From the NCBI GenBank assembly GCA_904063045.1, contig CAJFCJ010000020.1:1480916-1544915 (forward strand): a stretch of 64,000 nt of DNA. The letters are read 5' to 3'. The stretch comes from Dimorphilus gyrociliatus. Its lineage: Eukaryota; Annelida; Polychaeta; Dinophilidae. Shown one piece after another: positions 11,701 through 23,027 of the stretch. A program made the translations under genes and the position numbers. Within the stretch, counting starts at the first letter, position 1. Every line of letters begins with the position of its first letter. Under the pieces are notes generated by a model. The model ran no database searches. It was not told the origin of the DNA and saw only the letters and a program-made list of their open reading frames with translations.

Positions 11701-14581
11701 GCCGTATATGGCTAATTTCGTTATATTTGCTAAACCCATGGAAGATAATGTGGGTCGAGTTAGAGTTTTCTGTGTGACTGATGATAAAATGGAAAAAACG
11801 CTTGAAACCCAAGAAAATTTCAAAGAAGTAGCTAAGTCGAGAGATGTTGAAGTGGTAGAAGGTAGAACTTACCTTGAATTCCATGGAAATCTTAACCCCG
11901 TGATGAAGTCTGGTGATCAACTTGGATTGACTTTCAGTCCTTTCCGCGAGAATCGGCTTCCTTTTGCTGTTTGCTTAAAAGATAGAAATCAACCAGCTTC
12001 CTCATGCCTCACCTTTATGAGCAAATCACGAGCTGCAGCAAGAAGGGAAGCCCTCAAACCAGTATGCACATTAACTTTCGAATTGCCTGGAGGTGTTTCC
12101 AAGCAAGTGCCCGAAATTTCGATTGATGCTGCCCAAGATGGATTAGATGAAATAGAACCATCTGAGTTAAAACTAACTAGCATAGCCGATCTCTTATCAG
12201 AAGATTGGGAATCCTTAGCCCGAGAGCTATCTGCTGATGATAAAGTTGAAACTATTAAGGCCGATTATCAATTTCCCAGTGAAAGAGCACTTGTTTTCCT
12301 TCATTTATGGTTTAACGGTTCGGAATCTGATCCGAAGAGTAAGAATTAAAGTTTGCTGTTTTCAATCTGTTCAAACAGTTTATTGATTTTCAGTTGAAGA
12401 TTTACGACAAGCCTTAATTAACATTGAAAGAAAGGATATTGTAGACAGCCATTTTCCTACAACAACCGTTCAACGCAGTAAGATCACTTTTTATATTTTT
12501 ATTTTTTAATCAAAACAGTTTGAGTGCATGCCAAGGGTTAAGGAGCAGGTGTAGACTTTTTCATCATTTCTTTCCTTGAACTTAATTAGGGGTGGAATCA
12601 CTAAACTCTGTTCAAGAAGAGGAAATATCACATGCTGGCGATTCAGCAGTGACAGAAGCTGCAGTCTTCGATCCAGAAATTGAGAAAAAGAAAGAAGAAG
12701 CCAGAGACATACTTGCTAGTTTTATGACTGATGTAGAGCTTGACTTGGGGAATGAGGCATTTTCAGGTAGAAGCTATGGTTTGACCCATGATTCCCATAT
12801 CACCCATGTTGTTTTATTTTTATTTAGTCTACCATTGATTAATTTTTTGAATTCCTTCACCTTTGCATGTACCACCTACAAATTATTTTTTGTAAACTGT
12901 AAATTTTTTACCTTTCTTTCCCAATCAATCTCCCTTCTACTTCTTTATCTCTCTCTGTTCTATCTATTTATCTCTCTCTTTCTCTCTCTTTCTCTTTCAC
13001 TCACTCTTTCAGCACTCCAGCTCCGGGATGCTAGAAAAAATTTTCTGTAACAATTTATTTTTTTAAAAAAAAACAATATATATACAGGCGCCATCACTGG
13101 AGAACAAACAGCGTCATCTGTTGTAGAATTCTGTCAAGAGAAAAAAGTTCCAACCTCTGAAAGCATGGATGATAGGGTTTCAATGTCTAGTAATGATGAA
13201 GAAATATTTAAACCTACTTCAGGTAGTTTCACTCACTCCGCTTCGAAATCTCACTCTATGAATATAAACTGACTGTTCACTTTTCAATTTGCTTCACTAT
13301 CGCTAACTTTAGTTTAATCTATAAAAACGATTTAGATGACCAATGGGAAGTATCAGAGGAATGGGACGGATTTAAGTGGATCGTTATTGATAAGGTTTTA
13401 CGAGAATCAGGTAGAAAGATTTAATAAAGGAAATTGAGATGGGAGGGGTACGGCGATAAGATATGACTTTCTATTTATAGTTTTTTTTATTCGTTAAGGC
13501 TTGTTAGCATGCTCTTTTCATGTTTTTCCTTAATTGTATTTATCAAGAAATACTATAAATAGGTTTAATCTTCTATTTTTACATCTTTTAGGAGAGGAAA
13601 TTGTTTCTGAAGCAAAACAGAAGGCTGACCATGCTTCTCCTTTCGATGTTAGAGATGATTCCCAAAATATTACAGGTGGGAGACTTTTAATTATTGCCTT
13701 CGATTTTTTTCCTCCTGGATTTATTTTTATTCTTCCTGACTTGTTTCTTTTTTGTGCGTTCCCTATCGTGCCTCTTTTTCGCACGTGCGCAAGCGATTAA
13801 CTATTTTAAACAGCCTTGTAATGGATTACCCGCTCAGATAGCATTAGAGTCTACACTGAAACCATTGAGGGCGAACCACGAGTGGAAGAGCATATAGAAG
13901 AATTTGATGAAACCCTACCGGATGGTCGAGTTATTAAACGACGAGTAGTAACTCAAAAACAAGAAAAATTAGTTACCACTCACATCCTACTAGATGGCCC
14001 CGAGTCCGATTTGCCTGAAATTGTAGAATCCTATGAAGATGAGTGGTCGAGTGATCAAAATCCTGAAGTAACTGTAAATGTTGAACATCTCCCAGATGGT
14101 GTAACAGTTGAAAGAAGAGTTGAAAAAACTGTTTCTAGAAGCGCTAGGAGGACTGTCCTTGACCATTTACCGAAAGGTGTTCAACTCGTCTATCATCTAA
14201 GCTCTAACCAATTTCTCTTTCCTTTCTCTTATTTTCTTTTTGAGCCGAATTTTTATATATTTGCTTTCATTACACGTATACTATTGTTCTAAATCTATCT
14301 GGAATGTTGCCTATAATAGACCTGCATTTATGATGTTATATATAGTTACTAATTATTTGTGGGATTTTGAAACAGATGAAGGTGTCGAATACGATAACGA
14401 AGAGGAAATGGATCATGCTACAGTCGTTTTGAGGCGAGATGTAACAAAGCAAGTTAGGGATGGTGAAACGATAGTACAAGAAGACGTGAATGTAATACAA
14501 GAAAGCGAATTACCCGATGAATGTTCCCAACAAATTGAAAACGTTATAACCGAATTCACTAAGAAGAGAGATACTAATTAG
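5722..14581 (+). CDS. Ank: Ankyrin (24 ankyrin repeats, ZU5-ZU5-UPA, Death domain)
   Basis: Membrane-cytoskeleton adaptor of the ankyrin-1/2/3 family; family members link ion channels and adhesion proteins to spectrin. About 1,837 aa. Exon 1 is probably 5722..5796 (phase 0; least certain). Then 6646..6747, 6807..6905, 6992..7189, 7248..7436, 7573..7671, 7731..7829, 7902..8198, 8257..8355, 8418..8697, 8776..9044, 9132..9846 carry 24 repeats, many as 99-nt multiples with one intron per repeat. Linkers 9907..9971, 10064..10156, 10293..10438; ZU5/UPA 10500..10724, 10784..10938, 11003..11179, 11244..11462, 11526..12338, with family landmarks [11 protein letters not shown] and EPRRRKFH. The Death domain spans the end of that exon and 12394..12477 ([18 protein letters not shown]). 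Acidic tail exons 12590..12766, 13088..13222, 13336..13410, 13592..13675, 13838..14176, 14376..14581 carry repeated LPDG phrases typical of ankyrin tails. All phases fit. Confidence 0.95.
12925..13060 (+). other. Pyrimidine-rich intron tract with possible alternative terminal exon of ankyrin
   Basis: Within the intron 12767-13087 a long CT-rich tract ends in TTTCAG, followed by a short phase-1-compatible stretch encoding [12 protein letters not shown] and a TAA. Splicing to it would end ankyrin soon after the Death domain, omitting the acidic tail. The tract could equally be ordinary intron simple sequence, so this is only a candidate. Confidence 0.25.
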
Positions 14582-15165
14582 AACACGTGCATACATTTTT
14601 ATATTTTGACAAATTTTTTTTTCTTTTAGACTTGGCTTGAAAAGAAACGCTTTATCTATATTATTTTACTTTTAAAAGTTGACAATGTGCTGCAAAGTAA
14701 CAAAAAAACTGTACGTAGTTGAGAAAAAGAATACAAATTTAGTACTAGATGGCGCTATGAACGCATCGACAATCAGCAATTGTTATTCAAATGGGGGCAT
14801 TTGTCGGGATACGCAGCTAATGAAGTACATTAGAGCGGTAGCACTTATTGGGCGTTTAAGCGTCGGCAGTGGTTTGGACTTCGGCATTTAGTTTCTAAGT
14901 GTATTCATAGATAGTTTATTGTATCTATCTCAATTGCGCATGTTTGCTACAAACTTATAACCACTGACATTAGAGATGCGACTATTGTCGATATAACCGA
15001 GAGTCCCAAAGTAGTAAAGTATCTATTTAGGCCTAAACCCGGCAGCGAACACAGACGAAAATTTCCTGCGCGTACTGCAAACTGCAAACTGCGCCACAAG
15101 CTGCATTCATTCATCGTTGCCCTGGATCGCGAGCCACACACACTCTCTATCTCTCTCTCTGTCTG

Positions 15166-15245
<80 letters not shown>

Positions 15246-15600
15246 GCTCTCTCTCTCTGTCTCTCTCTCTCTTCTTCTTTCTCTCTTGTCTTGCTATTTG
15301 GCAGAAGATGGATGCCAACTGCTATTACTGTTGGCGGGGCGATAAGATAAATTCATAACTATTTTTAGACTGTCATAAATATAATAGAAGAAAGGTTTTC
15401 CGAGCGGAAATTATAGGAGCGAAGGTAAACGTGTTTGCCATGTGACTATAAAAACAGTAGACAGAATAAATATATAATTGCGAGGGCGTTTAAGAAATAA
15501 AAAACGACGTTGACGTCGCCGCCGGGCTGCCGCTGAATTGCGTGGGCGTCGACGGCGTCAAGCGGCGACGTTGCACAATCGAATACTTGTTTCAGCAGTC
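14582..15600. other. Ankyrin-NDNF spacer
   Basis: Ankyrin 3' UTR followed by the upstream region of NDNF. It includes the CT microsatellite described separately. A stop-free stretch at 14679-14891 has no family resemblance or splice support and was not called. From about 15490 the sequence becomes GC-richer and can be read in frame into NDNF but lacks an ATG until 15601, so it is taken as 5' UTR. Confidence 0.55.
15139..15288. repeat. (CT)n microsatellite
   Basis: About 150 bases of nearly pure CT dinucleotides with occasional GT, AT or GC interruptions. The apparent Ser/Leu-rich or Arg/Glu-rich ORFs on either strand are artefacts of this repeat. It sits about 300 bases upstream of the NDNF start, the position of a GAGA-like promoter element, but a regulatory role is not shown. 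Confidence 0.93.
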
Positions 15601-17132
15601 ATGATTACGCTGCTGGCCGTTTTCTTGCTGCAGTGTCTGCTGTTTAGTTTACAGCAGCCGAACTTATTGGAGGACGGAATAGGAAAGAGGATAGTAATTG
15701 AAGCAAACTATTCATCGCCAATGTAAGTTTTCTTTTTATATCTTTTTCCTTTCTAAGTTTTAAAATTTGAAGAAAATTTTTGGCAACTAATTTTTATCTA
15801 GGTATCACTTACTACTGAAAAAAGGCGACGACAAGAACCGTTACGCATTCATCATGTGGACCTGTGAACAGACTACTCGATGGATAATCGATTGGAGTGA
15901 TGTTAATAACGGTATGTTGTATGTCAATTATATATTATAGATACGAGAAATAATCGATATCGAATCAATTCGCCTACGCAGACGGAAGCGATTATCGCAG
16001 TATCAAGCTCTTGGAAAGTTCGGGAATGGAGGGCAACGATTATGCCATCTTTTACCATTCCCCCCTACCAACTACTTCCAACACAAGCTACTACTCTATA
16101 AGGTTTTTCGCCATTCGACGCTCTGTGGTTCAGTTGCTCGTAACTTCCTCAGAACTAGATGCCACAAATCTTCTCAGACCATTTCCTGCCAACGCTCATC
16201 TTAATGTAATGAACGTGGGAATGCGTTCAGCGACGGCCGTCTGGAAGGTATATAATGTCGATTGGGTAAACGTTACATATTGTCCGACAGTGACGGCAGG
16301 ACGTTCAAACTCATGCGAATTTGCCGTGTCTAACTGCGTCTCTAACGGGAATACCCACACATGGCGCAATCTGGTGGCAGGCGAGACCTATTCAGTCGAC
16401 CTGTTTATCAAGTATAAACCCAGCGGAATAGCTCGCCATCTGGCCGCTTGCCCTTTTCAAACTAAAATGAAAGATGTTGAAAGGCGCGTTCTACTGAGAA
16501 GCGGACAAAGCATAAAAGGGCAGATGAACGGAAGGAATTTACGTAACGCTTATTTAATTTCTGGGGATGTCCTTCAAATACAAGCCTGCAATCGAGTAGA
16601 ATTATACATTGAAATTTACAACGACCGATCGGAGCTTATCGCCAGACGATACGTGACCGGGTTAGACAGAATATTGGGCGCCCGTCTCGTCTACGTCTAC
16701 GGTCCTCCCGGCGCCATCTATCGGCTTGGTGTTGACTCCAAACTTCCAGCAACACCAAAATTAACTATAGCTCGAAGCGTCAAGTGTGAGATTGTTCGAA
16801 AGGACAATATACGTTTAGTCACAGTTATACTTAGTTGGTGGGGAAAGGGCCAAACTCGTTATTGCTTGTATGTTCGTCGCAAGCCTCGGAGGCCCATGCA
16901 CTATAGCCTAAAGACGTTTCAGATAGAAAATGTTTGTCGAGCTCCTAAGTCTGACCAATGGAAGAGAATGAAATGTTGGAGAGCGAAATCGAAAAAGAAG
17001 TTCTTGGCTCTAGTCAATAAGTTAACAGAAGGTGTATCATACGATTTCGTGGTAATGGCCACTCGAAAGAGACGCACATCTGTCTCAAATGTTATTACAG
17101 TTTTCACTAAAAGCTGCCAGAAGTCCACTTGA
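15601..17132 (+). CDS. NDNF: NDNF homologue (neuron-derived neurotrophic factor family)
   Basis: Secreted glycoprotein of the NDNF family (vertebrate NDNF, fly nord); known members act extracellularly on neurons, vessels and Hedgehog/BMP signalling. Exons 15601..15722, 15802..15911 and 15982..17132 (phases 2 and 1) give about 460 aa, somewhat shorter than human NDNF (568 aa). ATG 15601 is chosen because it starts a clear signal peptide (MITLLAVFLLQCLLFSL). A conserved N-terminal NDNF domain with WTCEQTTRWIIDWSD follows, then two fibronectin-III-like modules. Landmarks of the C-terminal module are TRYCLYVRR, the Cys pair around ENVCRAPK and MKCWRA, LTEGVSYDFVV and the terminal FTKSCQK. The high Lys/Arg content of the last third is compatible with matrix or heparan sulfate binding (inference). 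AATAAA at 17585. Confidence 0.85.
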
Positions 17133-17804
17133 CGCGTCCGACTGCAAATCTTTACAAAAGACGACAACTGATTTCCGTCTATGTGTATTAATACTAATAT
17201 TAGTGAGCGTTTAAGAATTCTCTAGTGTTCATTTTCTCTTTATTGTTTTTGTTTTGTACATATATTTATTTGATGTATAATATCTCTTATCTATATGAGT
17301 TATATATTATGTAAAACTTTTCTTAACTCTCTGTCTCTCTCTCTTTCTTTCTCTTTCTTTCTCTCTTTCGCTCTTTCTATCAAGTTATCAAACTATTTCT
17401 CTCGCTTAATTTTCTTCACTTGTTCTCTCACTCATACTTCTTTCTCTCATATCCAGTTAAATAATATGTAGTACCTTTTTCTGAATCTGTGAAAATATGT
17501 ATCTCTTTCTCTATAACATGATACTATTTATACATTGTATCATTTTGAAACCATTGAACAGCTATAGCCTTAAATTTATCTTTCAATAAAAAGTGCAAAA
17601 GTTTTTAGCCTCAAATTTAGAATTTCGCGCCAAATTTATTTTTACCAGTTTATATATTTTTACACTGCCTGTTGGGATTGAGGCATACCCGTTCCTCTAC
17701 TAGAAATTGTATAGATGTGTGACAAACTGTTTTCATAATTTATAGCCTTATCTCAATTCAAAAAACTAGTCAACTAGAGAAAACAGCTTGTTAGAAACGT
17801 AAAC
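17133..17804. other. NDNF 3' UTR and MEK upstream region
   Basis: It contains a CT-rich stretch at about 17330-17460, AATAAA at 17585-17590 and AT-rich sequence up to the MEK start. No ORF supported. Confidence 0.55.
17585..17590 (+). terminator. Polyadenylation signal of NDNF
   Basis: AATAAA about 450 bases after the NDNF stop, in an otherwise non-coding stretch. Confidence 0.5.
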
Positions 17805-20759
17805 ATGAGTAGGAATAAGTTTAACCTAAAATTACCTCCTACACAAGAATCTGGCGTTGTAGACAGTGATGCTGAAAAGTGAGTAGTGGTTGATTAAAAT
17901 ATTTTAGTTATTTACATGAGATGTACGGATTTATTTTGCAGTAAGTCTAACCCAAATCTAGCAGCTTTAAGGACGAAACTCGATGAGCTGAATTTGGATG
18001 ACAAGCAGAGAAATCGATTAGAACACTTTTTAAGTGACAAAGCAAAAATCGGTGAGGTCCTTAATGCTGAAGATTTTGAGAAAATGGGAGAGTTAGGAGC
18101 TGGAAACGGTGGAGTTGTGTGGAAAGTGAGACACAAGAACAGTAAGCTCGTTATGGCCAGAAAGGTAACATTTGTAAACGGGTAAAAAGTCAGTGTCCCT
18201 ATCTCCAAGTAATCGATTAATTTATTCCCCAGTTAATTCACCTAGAAATAAAACCGGCCATTAGGAACCAAATATTTCGTGAACTGAAAGTGCTGCACGA
18301 GTGTAATTCACCATACATCGTGGGATACTATGGCGCATTCTATAGCGATGGCGAAATTAACATTTGCATGGAGTACATGGTTCGCGGAAGAATTATTGAA
18401 ACTTAATATATAATGGTAACAAGAGACGTTCTTTTCTTTTTTATACAGGATGGCGGTTCTTTGGATTTAATATTGAAGAAAGCCGGAAGAATTCCCGAAC
18501 CCGTCTTAGCAAAAATTAATTTATCTGTACTTAGAGGGTTGATTTATTTGAGAGAAAAACATTCAATCATCCATAGAGGTACGTCATTAGACTTGCTACT
18601 CTCTACTTTGTACTTATATTTTCTTATCCGATGCCTCTTCTGTCAGATGTCAAGCCCTCGAATATTCTCGTTAACTGCGGTGGCGAAATCAAATTGTGTG
18701 ATTTTGGAGTTAGTGGGCAGTTAATCGATTCAATGGCCAATTCATTTGTCGGTACTAGGTCCTACATGTCTCCCGAACGGTTACAGGGCTCAAAATATTC
18801 AGTTCAATCTGATATATGGAGTTTTGGATTGTCTCTGGTCGAGTTGGCCATAGGAAAGTATCCCATACCGCCGCCCTCCGACGAGGAACTTCAACAAATT
18901 TTTGGACAAAAAGCAATCCAGGAACATTTAGAGGCGTCAAAAGAACCAAGAAAACTGGAAGGTAAGAGAGGTGCAGGATTTCCCATTAACAATTTTTTCT
19001 GCGAATTTTCTCCTATGTAAATAATGTGGCTATTCAGCATTGAATTATGAAAATCTCTAAAATGTAGCGGTATACGCAGGCTGTCCAGGTGACGTGGATG
19101 TCATTACGGGGGATGGTCCTCTTCCGATGGCGGTTTTCGAACTGCTAGAGTATATTGTCAATGAGGTTATTCTTGAATGTAGATCTTATATGTAATATAA
19201 TTTTAAAATGCATGCGACTGTACGAATGTTGCAATCGTGGCTTAATCCTCCTTTTTGCGCAGTCAAAAAGCGAATAATTCAAGATTATCTTAATGGAAAT
19301 AAGAGAAACAAACAAACTCCAATCATAGAGAGATGAAATATATTCCAGAACACATTATTATAATTTTCTTTAATTATTATTGTTTTAAGAAAAAGAGCAT
19401 CCATTAGAAAAAAATTGCCCGTTTTATTTGCTGCAGGTGGTGGTAAAAGTGCCTTTGTGGGTGATGGGGCAGATGGGACAAAGCCATTGGCCATTTTTGA
19501 GTTGTTAGATAGAATTGTGAACGAGGTAAAGAAAATGTATATTAATACTAAAACATCTTTTAAAAAAACTATTTACAATAATAGAGATGAAACGAAAACA
19601 ATAATACTATAAAAGTATTCTGTATATATTCATATCTACTGTATTAGGGACATATGTTTATATACAGTGTTTTGAAACATTTATAACATACACACACACA
19701 AACTTATCTATATATATATATACTAATATATAAATTTATATTAGTATATTACATACGCACATATTATACCATTCTCAATGAGCTCAACCTATTGATATTT
19801 TCAGAGTTTATCAACAGAGGCACTAGGCCACTACTTGTTCGCTTTTTTTTCTTTTTTTTTAATTTGTAACTTGTTGTAATGTCGCTTTAGATGTTTGAAT
19901 CTTCAACGAGAAGGAGACACATAATTAGCAATATATGTATATATACATATATGTATATACATATATATATCTACCGTATATATTTTTTATTCACTTACAA
20001 TAGATTATTGTAATATTTATATATATATATATATATATACATATTTATTTATATATAGATTTATATATATATATATATATATATAATTATAAATATTAAA
20101 AGAAAAAAAGCACGCAAATGAAAGCTTTTTGTATTATTATTTTACTTTAATTCAATATAACCATTTCCAAGATGCGCAAAATAGTAAAGAGTAAAATAAG
20201 GCATTTTGTAAATTATAAGAATCGAATAATTAAAAAAAAAAAAGAAAAAAAAGAGAGAAGGATCTGTTCTTTATACGCGACACTTGAGAATGGTTTAATC
20301 CTGTAAGATCAGCCATTGAAAGTAACATTTATTTATATCTACAGCCGGCTCCTCGTCTGTCTAGACAGTACTTTTCAACAGAGTTTATAACTTTCGTCGA
20401 AACCTGTCTGCAAAAGAATCCACAGGAAAGATCAGACTTTCAAACGCTACTGGTAAGGGTTTCTTAATGACATTTCTTTCTTATTTCAACTATGTAAATA
20501 TTGCATAAATGATCTAGATATATAATACTGATTATTTTTACGCCAACAAATATATATATATATATATATGTATGTATTTACATATAAAGTGTATATATGT
20601 GTTTGCGCAGTACCTACAAACGATGTTTGTTAAGCATATAGTTATTTCTATTTTCCTCTCATTTAGAACCATGCATGGTGTAAAAAGACTGAAACTGACT
20701 GGGCGGATATTAATTTCGCTAATTGGGTTGGAGGAATTATTGAGCTGAATGAATCCTAA
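17805..20759 (+). CDS. MAP2K1: MAP kinase kinase, MEK1/2 type
   Basis: Dual-specificity kinase that activates ERK in the Ras-Raf-MEK-ERK cascade (single MEK1/2 orthologue in most invertebrates, Dsor1 in flies). Exons 17805..17878, 17942..18164, 18233..18379, 18449..18578, 18647..18961, then either 19068..19165 or 19437..19525, then 20345..20452 and 20667..20759. Product about 395 or 392 aa; human MEK1 is 393. Seen: an ERK-docking D-site near the N-terminus (RNKFNLKLP), glycine loop [17 protein letters not shown] lysine, [15 protein letters not shown], and the Raf-phosphorylated loop [19 protein letters not shown] with both serines, so it should be active and Raf-controlled. The proline-rich insert region is where the two alternative exons lie. 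AATAAA at 20943. The last two exons were duplicated downstream as a decayed copy. Confidence 0.95.
19068..19165 (+). CDS. MEK alternative exon 6a
   Basis: 98-nt exon entered in phase 1 and left in phase 0 (donor GAG|GTTATT). It encodes the end of the MEK regulatory insert and the start of the following helix, finishing [13 protein letters not shown]. It is homologous to exon 6b in its last 13 residues and different before that ([20 protein letters not shown]). Its donor is weaker than that of 6b. Confidence 0.85.
19437..19525 (+). CDS. MEK alternative exon 6b
   Basis: 89-nt exon with the same entry and exit phases as 6a (acceptor CTGCAG, donor GAG|GTAAAG), ending [13 protein letters not shown]. 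Using 6a and 6b together would shift the frame because 6a leaves in phase 0 while 6b must be entered in phase 1. The two are therefore usable only as alternatives. Confidence 0.85.
19526..20344. other. Large MEK intron with TA-rich repeats
   Basis: Intron of about 820 bases after exon 6b, the longest in MEK. It is dominated by (TA)n and TATG/TACA simple sequence; no further exon copy was found. Confidence 0.6.
19924..20091. repeat. (TA)n-rich simple repeats
   Basis: Several runs of TA and TATG/CATA units within the MEK intron. The inverted TATATG/CATATA arrangement could form cruciforms, but this is common in such AT simple sequence. Confidence 0.75.
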
Positions 20760-20942
20760 AAGATGAGACAGACTGTTGCATTCCAACACTGCACTGTTAA
20801 AAAATTATCACCCATTATACTATTGTATAACTTTTACATTATATAACTAATTTTAAAAAGTAAATTTTCTTTTTCCACACCGAAACAATTATTGGGAATG
20901 TTTCGTATGATATACACAAACTTTGTATGTAAGTTTAATATA

Positions 20943-20948
20943 AATAAA
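20943..20948 (+). terminator. Polyadenylation signal of MEK
   Basis: AATAAA about 185 bases after the MEK stop codon. Confidence 0.5.
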
Positions 20949-21169
20949 ACATATATTTCTATTTACGTTCAATTTATATGTATATATTCTCTAAGACATG
21001 CTAATCATTGATATACTAAACAGTATATATCTTAAACTGTACTACATATAACAAAATGATATATATATATATATATGTATATGTATATATATATATTTAT
21101 ATTTATATTTTTTCCTTAAAAATTGCAAATACAAAATATTGAAAAAGAGAAATATTTCAAGTTTAATAA

Positions 21170-22000
21170 TTTCATTCAAAAAGTTATTGTCCGCCGTTTC
21201 TCTATCGGTATTGAAGATAATTTTGCCAAGGACGATCATATCGTTAGCGAATTTCAATCGATTTGAGAAAAGTACTTCTCTTCAATCCTGTAATTTTTTT
21301 GTTTGTGAATTGATACGATACTATATTAAATTCTGTAACAATTTAGGTTCAATAAGATAGATCTTACAGTTTCTTTAGATGCGGTTAGCGTATAGTATTT
21401 AACAGGCAATAAGTGATTGGATCAAATTTACAAACCAAGAGAAAAATATTAGACCAGCTAGGAAAACGCAAATAACGACTCTTCCCATATAGTAGCTGTA
21501 ATTGTTTTCTTTATTTCTATTTATGAAAAATCTATATTTAACTGAAGGGGGAAAGGTTTTCTGAGAAAGTTAAAAAGAGAAACACGACTATAGAATGAAG
21601 AAAATATCGATTATAATGTTCAATCCTAATTTGATGGATGAACAGAACAAATCGTTTCCAATCTTAAGAAATCTATTACACATTTTTAATTTATCGATGC
21701 AAAACAATAATCTTGTATTTATCTATTTATTATCATAATCATAACTAGCAGCTGAATCCTCCTTTCCCATCCATCAAAGTTTTTTAATTGGTTCATCATT
21801 TAATCTGCTTGTGGTTTTATATTTCCGTTTCTATTTATGCTCTCCTTATATTCCCATTCACTTTCATACTTGACATTGTAAGCTCTCCTAAGGTGTTTAT
21901 TTTTTTTATAATCGTTTTCTGCCCCCCTCTCTCTTATGGTAACTACGAAATGCATAATTTTACCATGGCGAAACTATCTGCAGACGTGTACTAAAATCTG
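21170..22000 (-). pseudogene. Decayed copy of the four-helix membrane protein gene
   Basis: Reverse-strand copy of the intact gene at 23028-23961. Corresponding segments of all three exons can be followed by eye. In the exon-2 region the copy reads VNLIQSLIAC, matching VNLIHSFVAC of the intact gene, and then hits a TAA at 21399-21401. The initiator region at about 21960 keeps an ATG preceded by similar sequence but then a TAG. The first-exon body is hardly recognisable. Confidence 0.75.
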
Positions 22001-22184
22001 TTTATCAATTGTATTGGAAGTGAAATAGGACAAAAAAAATATTAATCACGACAGTGACCTCCTTCAAGAACGTTATGTTGCAGCTTAGAATGAAATATAT
22101 ATCAATTCCTTATAAGTAACACATCAAGGTGGTTTAAATCATAAAGCATCATAATATGAAAGTACAATTTATTTATATCTATAG

Positions 22185-22585
22185 CCGGCTCCTTGTCTGT
22201 CTAGACAATGTTTATAGCCTTCGTCAAAACCCGGCTGCAAAAGAACCCAAAGGAAAGATTAGACTTTCAAAGTCTACTGGTAAAGGTTTCCTAATGACAT
22301 TTTTTTCTTATTTCAAGTATGTAAATTGGGCAGAAATGGTCCAGATATAGATATATGATTATTTTTACGCCAATATATATATATAGATGTATTTACATAC
22401 AGTGAATATACAGTATATCTAAGCTTTGCATTATTCATTCAAATGATATTTATAGTTGTTTCCATATTTTTCTTATATTGTATAGTATCTAAAAGGCTGT
22501 GGAAAAGAACAGAAGCTGTCATAGAGGATAATAATTTCGATAATTGGATGATGGAAGGAACGGTTAAGCAGAATAAATTATAATA
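22185..22585 (+). pseudogene. Decayed copy of the last two MEK exons
   Basis: 22185-22285 matches MEK exon 7 (20345-20452). After the first eight codons it carries a deletion of about 13 bases, which shifts the frame into a TAG at 22215-22217; beyond that the other frame still reads LQKNPKERLDFQSLL. A second block at about 22490-22585 matches the final exon with many substitutions (NFDNWMMEG against NFANWVGG). With no kinase lobe of its own and a frameshift it cannot encode a functional end. Confidence 0.85.
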
Positions 22586-23027
22586 GTATAGTCAGACTAC
22601 TCTGGTCCATTATAAATATTGTATATATTGTATTTAGCCTATTTAACAGGTTAGGTAATAATTGATCCTACATATATTTCATAGAGAAAACAATTAAGAG
22701 AGTCTCTGTGTATTATGATTGATACTATTCAGGATGACAGAACTAAACTGGACTTTCACCCTACATATATAAATATAACAATATACTGTATATTGCAATA
22801 ATATACTGTATATACTGTATATATAATGTTTATGTTATATTTATTCAAATATATCAAACATATGAAGAATAATTCATATTTTCAGATAATTAACTTTTGT
22901 TGCTTTCTTTAAAAACTTCTAAATACAAAGTATTTGACAGTGAAATGTTAAGATTAAAAATATGGTGTGTAACAGTTAAAGACTTAAAATTATAGATAAG
23001 AAAAATTTAGATCAAGAAGTTGGATGT

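Noticed and set aside
14679-14891. 70-codon ORF after ankyrin
   Set aside because: No signal, domain or splice context, and it lies in the expected ankyrin 3' UTR.
14947-15350. Ser/Leu-rich and Arg/Glu-rich ORFs on both strands
   Set aside because: They are translations of the (CT)n microsatellite and have no splice or family support.
15538-15600. Arg-rich N-terminal extension of NDNF
   Set aside because: It has no ATG and would bury the signal peptide; ATG 15601 gives a proper secreted start.
19924-20091. Inverted TATATG/CATATA elements as a possible structured RNA
   Set aside because: They are low-complexity TA simple sequence inside an intron, and palindromes are expected by composition.
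22156-22350. Plus-strand ORF across the second MEK exon copy
   Set aside because: It is in the wrong frame relative to MEK and arises from the frameshifted pseudo-exon.
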